16,594 nt of DNA, taken from contig JAEZIV010000225.1 of NCBI GenBank assembly GCA_023436515.1, positions 1-16,594 of the forward strand, given 5' to 3'. The notes beneath the pieces were generated by a model. That model had not been told where the DNA came from. It was given only the letters and a program-made list of their open reading frames with translations, and did not search any database. The stretch comes from Bacillota bacterium. Lineage in GTDB: Bacteria > Bacillota > Clostridia > Acetivibrionales > DSM-1351. The position numbers and the translations under genes are program-made. Numbering within the stretch: position 1 is the first letter of the stretch; each line of letters opens with the position of its first letter. Of this stretch, positions 7,128-13,495 are shown piece after piece.

Positions 7128-7553
7128 TTATTCCTCACAGCTCTGAGACAAAAATATCGGCCTATTGAGCGCGTTTGCTATCAGCTGCATTATTGCGGTC
7201 TCGTCGGCCATCTGTGAGACCATGACTTTCTCAACACTGTTATCTGCTGCGTGGTAGATGTTCCCTTCGCCCTGCTGACGGACAGGGGCAAGTTGTTCTA
7301 TAATATCAGATTCAAAATACATAGCCTTTTGTATTTTTGCAAGATTTCCCATAGAGATAATATTACTGAACATATCTCTCGTGCCTTTTGGCATATCCTC
7401 GCTATATGCAGCCTGACTTCCGATTAGGGTTTTGAAACCGAGCGACCTCGACATGGCAATATAACTCATAAATTCTTGGAGAAATGCTGCTTTCTCCTTG
7501 CTGCAAAGCCGTGCTACATAGCTTTGATATTCGTCAAAAACCAATAAGAACTT
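7128..7553 (-). pseudogene. C-terminal fragment of an FtsK/SpoIIIE-type DNA translocase (coupling protein)
   Basis: About 141 codons survive, from KFLLVFDEYQ, whose FLLVFDE is the Walker B strand, through FMSYIAMSRSLGFKTLIGSQ (the sensor/helix after Walker B) to the native stop at 7128. The frame is closed by a TAA at 7554-7556 and the Walker A half is missing, so the 5' two thirds have been deleted. This family (Tn916 Orf21, ICEBs1 ConQ) brings DNA to the conjugation channel, and in such elements it lies just upstream of the relaxase/initiator, as it does here on the minus strand. A TTG at 7544 could act as a start only formally. Non-functional remnant of an integrative conjugative element. 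Confidence 0.75.
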
Positions 7554-7571
7554 TTAATGAATTAATATCTC

Positions 7572-7688
7572 CTATATTATCTCAATTAATTTCTTTACTC
7601 CAACCATATTAATCGCTCTTTTCATATTATTAGCAAGGAAACTAAGCCACAAGTGTCTGTTAAATAAAACCAATGTCAGAGATTTTAT
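7572..7688 (-). pseudogene. Possible C-terminal tail of an IS transposase
   Basis: Thirty-eight open codons before a TAG at 7572-7574 include FNRHLWLSFLANNMKRAIN, which resembles the last helix of IS1182/ISL-type transposases, where an alanine/asparagine-lysine stretch ends the protein. Everything upstream is gone. It sits exactly where the FtsK gene is cut, so an insertion followed by deletion could have destroyed that gene. The assignment rests on a short segment. Confidence 0.35.
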
Positions 7689-7703
7689 CTAAAACAGACA
7701 CTT
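7651..7703. repeat. 11-bp perfect inverted repeat
   Basis: AAGTGTCTGTT at 7651-7661 and AACAGACACTT at 7693-7703 are separated by 31 nt. A related GACAGACACATTT lies at 7788-7800. They overlap the transposase tail and may be remains of IS ends. Confidence 0.45.
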
Positions 7704-7798
7704 TGATCGGCTGTTGCCTTTTCTTTAGCTTTGAATAAAAAATAATGTGCACAATTATACCACTTGACTGTCCCAAAGGGATGCTCCGACAGACACAT

Positions 7799-8026
7799 TT
7801 ACTCCTTTATCTTTGGAATATCTTCCTTTATCCAGAGGACGACTTTTTTCGCAGGTGCATAATCCTTTCGGTCAAATGTATGGTTGGATGGATTTACTGG
7901 GATATCTTCGGAAATTGAAGTGAGCTTTCCTCTTACACTTCCATACATCTTAACAGGTACATATGTTGTTTCCGGCCCGAAGCTTACTGTTTTATGTGAT
8001 TTTGATGCCGTACATTTGTTGGACAT
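7799..8026 (-). CDS. Hypothetical 75-aa ORF, possibly a gene remnant
   Basis: The middle reads like real protein (FGPETTYVPVKMYGSVRGK, then DIPVNPSNHTFDRKDYAP), but no ribosome binding site precedes the ATG at 8026 and I do not recognise the family. It may be the tail of a longer deleted gene. The plus-strand ORF covering the same bases looks like its shadow. The DNA between it and the toxin promoter (8027-8245) has only the palindrome listed separately and scattered TGCAT words. Confidence 0.3.
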   Translation of the reverse strand: MSNKCTASKSHKTVSFGPETTYVPVKMYGSVRGKLTSISEDIPVNPSNHTFDRKDYAPAKKVVLWIKEDIPKIKE

Positions 8027-8099
8027 TGTCTGCAGTAGGATGTCTTATAATTCTCAGATGCTCTTAAGTAAGTTATTGAATACTATTAAATAATTAATG

Positions 8100-8123
8100 C
8101 AGGTGTACGAAAATGTACACTTG
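8100..8123. promoter_or_regulatory. Palindrome resembling an operator
   Basis: CAGGTGTAC and GTACACTTG, separated by GAAAAT, form a 9-bp inverted repeat with one mismatch (GTGTAC/GTACAC exact). It has the size of a dimeric regulator site, but no gene starts directly beside it; the toxin-like gene begins 170 bases downstream. Confidence 0.35.
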
Positions 8124-8245
8124 AATTATAGGAACAATAGTATTAGAAGAGATGCTTGCTAAGCACAAGATGCATCCGGACTAGAATGGTAAAATGCATT
8201 TACTATAAAAAATCAAATAAAAATGCACTAATTGATGCATAAATA

Positions 8246-8274
8246 TTGACGAATGACATATAATAGAGTATCAT
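8246..8274 (+). promoter_or_regulatory. Promoter of the toxin-antitoxin-like operon
   Basis: A -35 TTGACG at 8246-8251 and a -10 TATCAT at 8269-8274 with 17-bp spacing. A TATAAT at 8259-8264 lies within the spacer and has no matching -35. TGCAT words at 8171, 8194 and 8236 surround the promoter and could be antitoxin contact sites. Confidence 0.55.
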
Positions 8275-8296
8275 TGTATTACAAAGAGGTGATGCA

Positions 8297-8607
8297 ATGA
8301 ATCCACTCTATAACCAAAACTACACAAGAGAGCAGATAGATGCTATTCTTAATAAAATAAAAGATTGTGTAGTAAATAACAGATATACGATTGCACTAAA
8401 TGAAAATAGACAGGAAAACGTAGAGGTTTTGAATATGAAGTTCTTTATGTTTTTGTCCCGCAGGTTCAATTGTTTAATGCTGACGGAGTAGAAGAAACAG
8501 TAGATGTTTACACTAAAATTAACGTGATAGATATGTCTAACGGAAGTCGTACAGTTGTAATTTCTTTTCATAAACTAAACAAGCCGATTGATTACCTATT
8601 TAGGTAA
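8297..8607 (+). pseudogene. Toxin-side gene of a toxin-antitoxin pair, frameshifted
   Basis: The gene starts at ATG 8297 after AGAGGTGATG. The first frame (NYTREQIDAILNKIKDCV, RYTIALNENRQENVEV) runs to about 8428. The rest of the protein (EYEVLYVFVPQVQLF, YTKINVIDMSNGSRTVVISF, NKPIDYLFR) is in another frame up to TAA 8605-8607. The 311-nt span means one base is missing, most simply a T of the TTTT run at 8427-8430; restoring it gives about 103 aa. A larger non-triplet internal deletion is also possible, because the join falls between two conserved-looking blocks. Position before an MqsA/Panacea antitoxin and a 26-nt gap identify it as the likely toxin; I do not know its activity. A sequencing error must be excluded. 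Confidence 0.55.
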
Positions 8608-8633
8608 GTCGGAAATTGAAAGGAGGCATTGTT

Positions 8634-9629
8634 ATGAGTGAAAGAAAAGTATTTTGCGAAGAATGTAGAGATGATGTTACTTTTACTATTAATGAAAAGA
8701 AAATGGAAGGTACTATTAAAGGAGAAAAGTATTCATATGTTGGAAAAGAAGCGTATTGTGTTGACTGTGGTTCTGAAATTTATGTTGCAGAGGTTAATGA
8801 CTTTAATTTGAAAGCACTATATGATGCATATCGAGAAAAGAAAAATATCGTATCGCTTGAAGTGATTTTAGCAATTTCAGAAAAATATGCAATTGGGAAA
8901 CGGCCACTATCCCTGTTACTAGGCTGGGGAGAACAAACATTTTCTCGCTATTGTGATGGAGATATGCCAACAAAGCAGTATTCTGAAATTTTGCAAAAGA
9001 TTTTTGATGACCCAGCTTATTATGCAGAATTATTGGAAAATAATAAGGGAAATCTGAAAACTACTGCATCTTATGAGAAGAGCAAAAGAGTAGTAAATGA
9101 ACTTCTCGGAAAAACTCAAAACACAAAGACAAAGATAGATTTAGCTATTGAATATTTGCTGAGTCAATGTGAAGATATCACGCCATTGGCATTGCAGAAA
9201 GCATTGTATTATATTCAGGGATTTTATTATGCTTTCTACAAAACATTTCTCTTTTCTGAGGAGTGTGAAGCCTGGGTGCATGGTCCTGTCTATCGAGATA
9301 TATACTTTAGGTATCGTGATTATCGATTTGATTCAATTGAAGGGAATGATGAATTTGATGATTCGGTATTCTCTTCGTCCGAGAAAGCAATTTTGGATAG
9401 CGTGATTAAAAACGTATGTTGCTATAGTGGAAAGGTGCTTGAAAAGTTTACTCACTCAGAAACGCCATGGTTGTCAACCAGAGGAGAGCTACCCGAGGCA
9501 GTAGCATCTGACAGAACCATTCCGAAGAAACAAATTGGAGATTACTTTAGTGCAGTCAAAGAGAAGTATAATATGATTAACTCAAATGATATTAAAGGTT
9601 ATACGCAAACTATGTTTGAACAGATATGA
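8634..9629 (+). CDS. MqsA-like / Panacea (DUF4065, SocA-like) antitoxin
   Basis: A 331-aa protein; ATG 8634 is chosen because AAAGGAGG at 8619-8626 sits just before it. Residues 1-50 hold a zinc-binding pair, CEEC (C8/C11) and CVDC (C42/C45), as in MqsA N-terminal domains. Residues 71-118 form a helix-turn-helix (EKYAIGKRPLSLLLGWGEQT). Residues 165-300 form a Panacea domain with the hallmark ITPLALQKALYYIQGFYYA and AWVHGPVYRDIYFRY. Panacea domains neutralise many unrelated toxins, and the HTH normally represses the operon promoter. The gene appears intact while its partner is frameshifted, the state expected after toxin inactivation. A terminator hairpin follows. Confidence 0.8.
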   Translation: MSERKVFCEECRDDVTFTINEKKMEGTIKGEKYSYVGKEAYCVDCGSEIYVAEVNDFNLKALYDAYREKKNIVSLEVILAISEKYAIGKRPLSLLLGWGEQTFSRYCDGDMPTKQYSEILQKIFDDPAYYAELLENNKGNLKTTASYEKSKRVVNELLGKTQNTKTKIDLAIEYLLSQCEDITPLALQKALYYIQGFYYAFYKTFLFSEECEAWVHGPVYRDIYFRYRDYRFDSIEGNDEFDDSVFSSSEKAILDSVIKNVCCYSGKVLEKFTHSETPWLSTRGELPEAVASDRTIPKKQIGDYFSAVKEKYNMINSNDIKGYTQTMFEQI

Positions 9630-9680
9630 TATGTTTTGACAACCATTTTACATTAATAGAGAAATAAGTTTTTTGATTTA

Positions 9681-9725
9681 TTGGCTTTCCTGCTCTTATG
9701 TAGGGGAAAGCCAAAGTCATTTTTT
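9681..9725 (+). terminator. Terminator after the antitoxin gene
   Basis: TTGGCTTTCC at 9681-9690 pairs perfectly with GGAAAGCCAA at 9705-9714, followed after five bases by six T. The same hairpin is preceded by TTTTTT on its left, so it may terminate only in the plus direction. Confidence 0.75.
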
Positions 9726-9738
9726 GGAGGTATTTAGT

Positions 9739-9810
9739 ATGGGATATTCTTATAGCGGAGTAGTCGATTTTTAAGTCCGGAATTGAAATTCAAATAGACG
9801 AGTGCTTTTA
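9739..9810 (+). pseudogene. Very short ORF with a frameshift (remnant)
   Basis: A good ribosome site (GGAGG at 9726-9730) precedes ATG 9739, and the frame reads MGYSYSGVVDF then stops at 9772. Removing one T of the TTTTT run gives a continuation, KSGIEIQIDECF, to a TAG at 9808. The leader of a lost gene or a decayed small protein; family unknown. Confidence 0.35.
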
Positions 9811-9822
9811 GTTTTTAATTTA

Positions 9823-9883
9823 AGTGATTGACTCATGCACTGCAATGTGTTAAAATCAGTAAAAAGTGAGTGAGTTAATCACT
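9823..9883 (+). promoter_or_regulatory. Promoter and 13-bp inverted-repeat operator of the RHH gene
   Basis: A -35 TTGACT at 9828-9833 and a -10 TAAAAT at 9851-9856 with 17-bp spacing. AGTGATTGACTCA at 9823-9835 overlaps the -35, and its complement with one mismatch lies at 9871-9883, just after the expected transcription start. Two half-sites bracketing the promoter are a typical autorepression layout for ribbon-helix-helix proteins. Confidence 0.65.
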
Positions 9884-9898
9884 GAAAGGAGGCAATAA

Positions 9899-10315
9899 AT
9901 GCAAAGGGTACAATTTTATCCGAGTGCAGATTTGGCTAATATTTTAGAGACTGAGGCAAAGAAAAATGGGGTTAGTGTTAGTACTTTTGTAACAGATTTG
10001 CTTAATGAATATTATGAATTGGCTCAAAAGAATAGGCCTACAATAACTAGGCTGACAACTACTGTTCTAAAGGAAGTTGAGGAATATATAAACAAGTCAA
10101 AAGCACCAATTGAATTTGATTTGAATACTGCATCGAAAACCTACAGGGAAATTGCCATGACTTGTGGAAAAAAACCGAGTACAGTACGAGCTTCTATTGG
10201 AAGAAGTTTTGGAGGGAAGATTGGTAAGGTACCATTTAGCAATGTAAGACAGTGCTTAGTTAATGGCAAGAATAAATTATCCAGTAACAATGCATTAGTT
10301 TATGAAACTTATTAA
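9899..10315 (+). CDS. Ribbon-helix-helix (CopG-like) DNA-binding protein
   Basis: A 138-aa protein with AAAGGAGG 6 nt before the ATG. Residues 2-45 fit a ribbon-helix-helix: a basic beta strand (RVQFYPS) then two helices (DLANILETEAKKNGVS and STFVTDLLNEYYEL). The second half (around residues 80-125) has a compact helical domain with TYREIAMTCGKKPSTVRASIG, HTH-like, and VPFSNVRQCLVNG. Such proteins are regulators on plasmids and integrative elements or antitoxins. No intact partner follows: the downstream DNA is decayed. It probably represses itself through the operator just upstream. Target genes unknown. Confidence 0.65.
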   Translation: MQRVQFYPSADLANILETEAKKNGVSVSTFVTDLLNEYYELAQKNRPTITRLTTTVLKEVEEYINKSKAPIEFDLNTASKTYREIAMTCGKKPSTVRASIGRSFGGKIGKVPFSNVRQCLVNGKNKLSSNNALVYETY

Positions 10316-10714
10316 TAGCTTTTTCTATTTTAGCATTTATACCGACATTTTTATTTTGGTCAGGATTAGAATTACGGATTATTAAAGAAAAGTTGTTTAA
10401 TAGAAGATAGATTTTTCGAAAGGATATTTTCATTACCTTCAAGAAAGCCTTGCCATCGTTAGCATAAACAAATAATAATTTTGGCTATAAAGTTATGGTT
10501 AAGGTCATAACAAACTTACCTAGAGTAGATATTAATTGGTTTAGGCGCGATAAATTAGAGATTACTTCATAAATAGGTCCCTTTCATTTTTAAGTTTATA
10601 TTTATTTATTAGGTTCATTCTAGGTAGTCAAGAGATTGCTAATGTATTATTAGTTATTGCAATACCAGTGTTTGGCTTTTTATTAGGAAGTAAAGAATCG
10701 ATTTTTGGTACATA
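10316..10714 (+). pseudogene. Decayed membrane-protein-like coding region
   Basis: No open gene, but several broken stretches read like protein. One frame gives AFSILAFIPTFLFWSGLELR up to TAG 10408. The same frame then resumes after TAA 10465 with FGYKVMVKVITNLPRVDINW and ends at 10570. A second frame from 10554 gives RFILGSQEIANVLLVIAIP and stops near 10714. The hydrophobic segments suggest one or more lost membrane proteins. I do not recognise a family. Stops and frame changes make it non-functional. Confidence 0.4.
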
Positions 10715-10777
10715 ATTGTATTTTTTTTGAATTTGGGAATGTAATATGTTATTCAGTTATTATTTAAAGGGGGTATA

Positions 10778-10804
10778 ATGATGTCTGTTTATGACTGTAT
10801 ATAA
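10778..10804 (+). pseudogene. Truncated mini-ORF with strong ribosome site (possible holin-like toxin remnant)
   Basis: AAAGGGGG precedes tandem ATG codons, and the frame reads MMSVYDCI before a TAA. An M-S-V-Y start is common in the small holin-like type I toxins of Firmicutes, but the transmembrane part is absent. The rest of 10805-10978 shows no recognisable feature. Confidence 0.25.
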
Positions 10805-10978
10805 AAATTTATTTGCTTCTCTTGATCACATTGATCTTCAGAACAAATGTTAAAGCTAAACTAGGAAACTCTTTTATACTCCAACCGGTTATACTTCAGA
10901 TTACCATATTCTATTCAATACACAAAAAACAACACTTAATCCCAATTAACTATATCGGGCAAGTGGCCTAATTTTTAT

Positions 10979-11065
10979 TTGACATCAGCTCAGATTGTAC
11001 AGATATATCATAACGGCAAGAGTAAGTGTGAAATTGTCCACGAATGCGACCTTGCACCATCATGG
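10979..11065 (+). pseudogene. IS3-family OrfA remnant (N-terminal HTH)
   Basis: TSAQIVQIYHNGKSKCEIVHECDLAPS matches the start of IS3/IS150-type OrfA proteins, whose first helix-turn-helix has the form QK-A-E-IV-x-Y-x-x-GKS followed by a short alpha turn. Similarity ends at about 11065, where the sequence passes into the tail of the beta-lactamase-like gene. Only about 28 codons remain, so it is a dead fragment of an insertion sequence; no ribosome site is visible and the formal start is TTG. Confidence 0.55.
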
Positions 11066-11078
11066 GCAGAGGGCTATA

Positions 11079-11776
11079 TTACTCCCAGAGCCTCCACCAC
11101 AATTTGTATCGTGCTTTTGCGAGCTTTGCGGTTATGTAATCAACCGGCTCAACAGAGCCACTGTTAGTTATAATGGATAAACCAAAATCTGATTCGGGAA
11201 TAACCAGCCCCCTGGCATAAAATATCCCGGTAGAACCATCAAAGTGAGAATATGACTTACCATGCAAGGTGTTATAACCCAAAATTTTTAAATGTATATA
11301 TTGCAAGCTTTCACTCCTCAGATGGGTATTTTCCCCAATTAGCCCCCTCAGGTAAAATTGAACAAATTTTGCGAAGTCTTCACTTTTCATGCTCAAGTTA
11401 CCCGCGGCATTAATTAGGGGGTTCAGGGCATAATCCGAATCGGGGCCAATAATTTCCAGACTCTTATCTTGGTTCTGATAATGTCCCCAGGGCTGATCCT
11501 TGTTAATTTTATACGGCCATCCTATGAATAACTCCAGACCCAGAGCTTTGACAATGTACTTATCAAGTAGTTCCTCATAAGATAGACCGGAGGCCTTTTC
11601 TAGCATAATATCCGCAATAGAATAGCTTGCGTTGGAATATAGATAATCAAATTTCCCCGAAGCACTTCGCTTTGACGAAGGCTCCAACTGTAATAAATAT
11701 TTAGCAAATTCGAGCTTTTGATTTTTAGAATCCGGAAGTGAAATAACAGCAAGTAAAATCAAGCGGTAATCTCTCT
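11079..11776 (-). pseudogene. 5'-truncated serine beta-lactamase-like hydrolase
   Basis: About 230 codons of a class C beta-lactamase/penicillin-binding-protein-like hydrolase (Pfam Beta-lactamase). The YSNASYSIADIMLEKASG segment carries the Y-x-N motif, and ELLDKYIVKALGLELFIGWP and NAAGNLSMKSEDFAKFVQFY follow in family order. The N-terminal part with the catalytic S-x-x-K is missing: upstream of DYRLILLAVISLP the frame meets a TAG within the regulator's promoter region. A TTG at 11762 is not a credible start. Without the nucleophile it cannot be active. It lies divergent from the AraC-type gene, a common pairing. Its last codons (KLWWRLWE) overlap the ssrA-like repeat at 11081-11099. Confidence 0.75.
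11081..11099 (+). other. Degenerate copy of the ssrA 3' end (candidate attachment site)
   Basis: ACTCCCAGAGCCTCCACCA matches the ssrA end at 396-414 (ACTCCCCTCGCCTCCACCA) at 16 of 19 positions, including an exact 10-base GCCTCCACCA, in the same orientation. Elements that insert at ssrA leave such direct repeats. It lies at the junction of the IS remnant and the truncated hydrolase. Confidence 0.4.
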
Positions 11777-11824
11777 ATTTCATTATACTAAATATAGAGT
11801 GGTTGAAACGAGGTGAACTGACGA

Positions 11825-12793
11825 ATGTACGAGTGGCAGAAGCAAATTCAAATGGCCGTTGATGAAATTGACAGGTGTATAAAAAACTATAATGATGAAG
11901 CCTTAACACTGCGGTTTCTTTCTAGAAGGCTGGGTTACTCGGAATTTCATACGACGAGGAAATTTAAAGAAATATCGGGTATGCAATTCAGAGATTATCT
12001 GCGGCATAGAAAATTAGCCTTTGCCCTGAAAGAGGTTCGGGATAGTGATAAAAGCCTTCTGGATATTGCTTTTGATTATGGCTTTTCATCACATGAAGCC
12101 TTTACCAGAGCCTTTAAGGGAACATATGGGGTTTCTCCGAGTGAGTACCGGAAAAATCCTAAGCCTGTGGTTCTTCGTACAAAAATACAGCCTTTCGACC
12201 GCTACTTTTTAGGATTGGGAGAGATTGGAATGATAAAATCAACAGATGATATCAAGATTTATTTAGTAACCATTCCGGCACACAAATTTTTACACATTAA
12301 GAATTATGAGAGTAATAGGTATTGGGATTTTTGGCAAAAACAGAGTCTTATTCCGGGTCAGGACTGCGAAACAATCTGTGGCTTACTCCACAGTATCAAG
12401 GGCAAATTGGATGACGACGGCGGGAGCGAATCTAATAGCAGCAGCGGTCAAATTATGGCCTATATCAGCGACCCAAAAGGCAGACTCTGCGATTGGGGTA
12501 TACCACGTACAGAGTGTTATGGTGTGAGACTTCCTTCTGATTATAATGGAGAAGTACCACCACAGATGCTTATGATTGATGTTCCCGAAGCTGAGTATAT
12601 TGTTTTTGAACATGGCCCCTTCAATTACGAGCAGGAAAATTGCAGTGTTGAAGAGAAAATTGAAAAGGCTATGTCAACCTTTGATTTTACAGCCACTGAT
12701 TACTGCTTTGATACCACTCCCGGCAGGATAATTTACTTTTATCATGATCCTGAACGGTATTTTAAATATATCAGGCCTGTGAGGAGAAAGTAA
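11825..12793 (+). CDS. AraC-family transcriptional regulator with GyrI-like effector domain
   Basis: A 322-aa regulator with GAGGTGA upstream of ATG 11825. Residues 10-112 form the double AraC helix-turn-helix: TLRFLSRRLGYSEFHTTRKF, then the second HTH with SLLDIAFDYGFSSHEAFTRA and the closing FKGTYGVSPSEYRK. Residues 140-320 are a GyrI-like/SoxR-binding effector domain (YLVTIPAHKFLHIKNYES at 147-164, EAEYIVFEHGPF in the C-terminal half, ending YFKYIRPVRRK). The N-terminal HTH plus C-terminal GyrI layout is that of Rob/BmrR-like sensors of small hydrophobic compounds. It probably controlled the divergent hydrolase, now broken. A Rho-independent terminator follows. Confidence 0.85.
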   Translation: MYEWQKQIQMAVDEIDRCIKNYNDEALTLRFLSRRLGYSEFHTTRKFKEISGMQFRDYLRHRKLAFALKEVRDSDKSLLDIAFDYGFSSHEAFTRAFKGTYGVSPSEYRKNPKPVVLRTKIQPFDRYFLGLGEIGMIKSTDDIKIYLVTIPAHKFLHIKNYESNRYWDFWQKQSLIPGQDCETICGLLHSIKGKLDDDGGSESNSSSGQIMAYISDPKGRLCDWGIPRTECYGVRLPSDYNGEVPPQMLMIDVPEAEYIVFEHGPFNYEQENCSVEEKIEKAMSTFDFTATDYCFDTTPGRIIYFYHDPERYFKYIRPVRRK

Positions 12794-12870
12794 TAATCCA
12801 GTACTTATACTAGCTTGAGGGATTCTTCAGAGTATTCATTGTAGGCGCAAACTTAATATAGTTGACTCAA

Positions 12871-12917
12871 AGGCTGCCCAGCTCAACTTAAGGTTGAGAA
12901 GCAGTCTTCTTTTTTAC
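12871..12917 (+). terminator. Terminator of the AraC-type gene
   Basis: AGGCTGC...GCTCAAC pairs with GTTGAG...GCAGTCT around a small loop (outer stem 12871-12877 with 12901-12907, inner stem CTCAAC/GTTGAG), followed by TCTTCTTTTTT. Confidence 0.75.
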
Positions 12918-12941
12918 TTTTCGTCAACATGAGTTACCTTA

Positions 12942-12950
12942 TGTTATAAT
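12942..12950 (+). promoter_or_regulatory. Extended -10 promoter upstream of the DUF2314-like gene
   Basis: TGTTATAAT is a perfect TGn-TATAAT extended -10. No good -35 lies 17 bases before it. The transcript would have a leader of about 120 nt before the gene at 13075, in which I see no clear riboswitch or attenuator. Confidence 0.45.
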
Positions 12951-13074
12951 ATAAATATTCTTTATAAATCAGGATTATTATGTGAGGTTTGTTATTAAAT
13001 TGAACATTGATTACTGACTGATTATGTTGAGTTCATATGCAGCCTAAAGCCATAGAACTAAGGGAGAGACTACT

Positions 13075-13269
13075 ATGGGATTATTTGATGTGTTTAAGAC
13101 AAATAAAAAAGAGTTTCACCTTGAGGATGCCAGACAGCAAAATAAACTATTTCCGAGGACGTTTTTAGTTCCTTCTCAGGAGGAAATAGATAATTTACAA
13201 AAGGACACATTAGTTAAGCTTAATTTTGTAATGGAAGAACCACAAGAGAATGGTTGCAGTACCGAATAG
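13075..13269 (+). CDS. Truncated DUF2314-like small protein
   Basis: A 64-aa ORF with AAGGGAGAG before the ATG. Residues 28-56 (RTFLVPSQEEIDNLQKDTLV, then KLNFVMEEP) resemble the first half of DUF2314 domains, which continue after this point with a conserved R-M-W-V-E strand that is missing here because of a TAG at 13267. It is therefore probably a truncated copy of a protein twice as long. DUF2314 proteins have no settled function, and some sit beside toxin or immunity genes. A genuine short protein remains possible. Confidence 0.45.
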   Translation: MGLFDVFKTNKKEFHLEDARQQNKLFPRTFLVPSQEEIDNLQKDTLVKLNFVMEEPQENGCSTE

Positions 13270-13294
13270 CTACTCGCTTTTGACGAGGTGTAAT

Positions 13295-13390
13295 ATGAAC
13301 GACTTGAGTGAACTGATGACTCAGCCATACTTAAGTGAACATTTTTCATGGAGAGAAGCTAGGGATACTAACTTGCAGATTTGCAGTTAG
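13295..13390 (+). CDS. Possible 31-aa ORF
   Basis: GAGGTG lies 5 nt upstream of ATG 13295, and the frame reads MNDLSELMTQPYLSEHFSWR and ends at TAG 13388. LSEHFSW is loosely like the start of M15-type peptidases. The last third overlaps the hairpin at 13362-13401, which makes a functional peptide doubtful; a remnant is more likely. Confidence 0.2.
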   Translation: MNDLSELMTQPYLSEHFSWREARDTNLQICS

Positions 13391-13404
13391 TATCCCTTTT
13401 CACA
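13362..13404 (+). terminator. Hairpin terminator before the polyphosphate operon
   Basis: GGGATACTAACT at 13362-13373 pairs perfectly with AGTTAGTATCCC, ending at 13396, around an 11-nt loop, followed by TTTTCAC. The T run is short, so termination may be partial. A wider GTGAACATT/AATGTTCAC pair (13335-13343, 13418-13426) brackets it. Confidence 0.6.
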
Positions 13405-13495
13405 TTAGTGTTCAGCTAATGTTCACACAAAAAACAATTTCTCTTCAATTTCATAGGTTAGAATTAAGTCATTCAAAAGCAAAGGAGTGAAAAAA

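Noticed and set aside
6872..7168. Plus-strand 98-aa ORF over the rep start and hairpin
   Set aside because: It overlaps the start of the Rep_2 gene and the GC-rich inverted repeat and shows no family features; a shadow ORF.
8320..8571. Minus-strand 83-aa ORF opposite the toxin-like gene
   Set aside because: Cys- and Phe-rich shadow; the plus-strand frames carry the protein-like text and the ribosome site.
10260..10442. Minus-strand 60-aa ORF after the RHH gene
   Set aside because: No ribosome site and no coding character; overlaps the end of the RHH gene.
12941..13074. Leader of the DUF2314-like gene considered as a riboswitch or T-box
   Set aside because: No recognisable conserved motif or paired attenuator hairpins in the roughly 120-nt leader.
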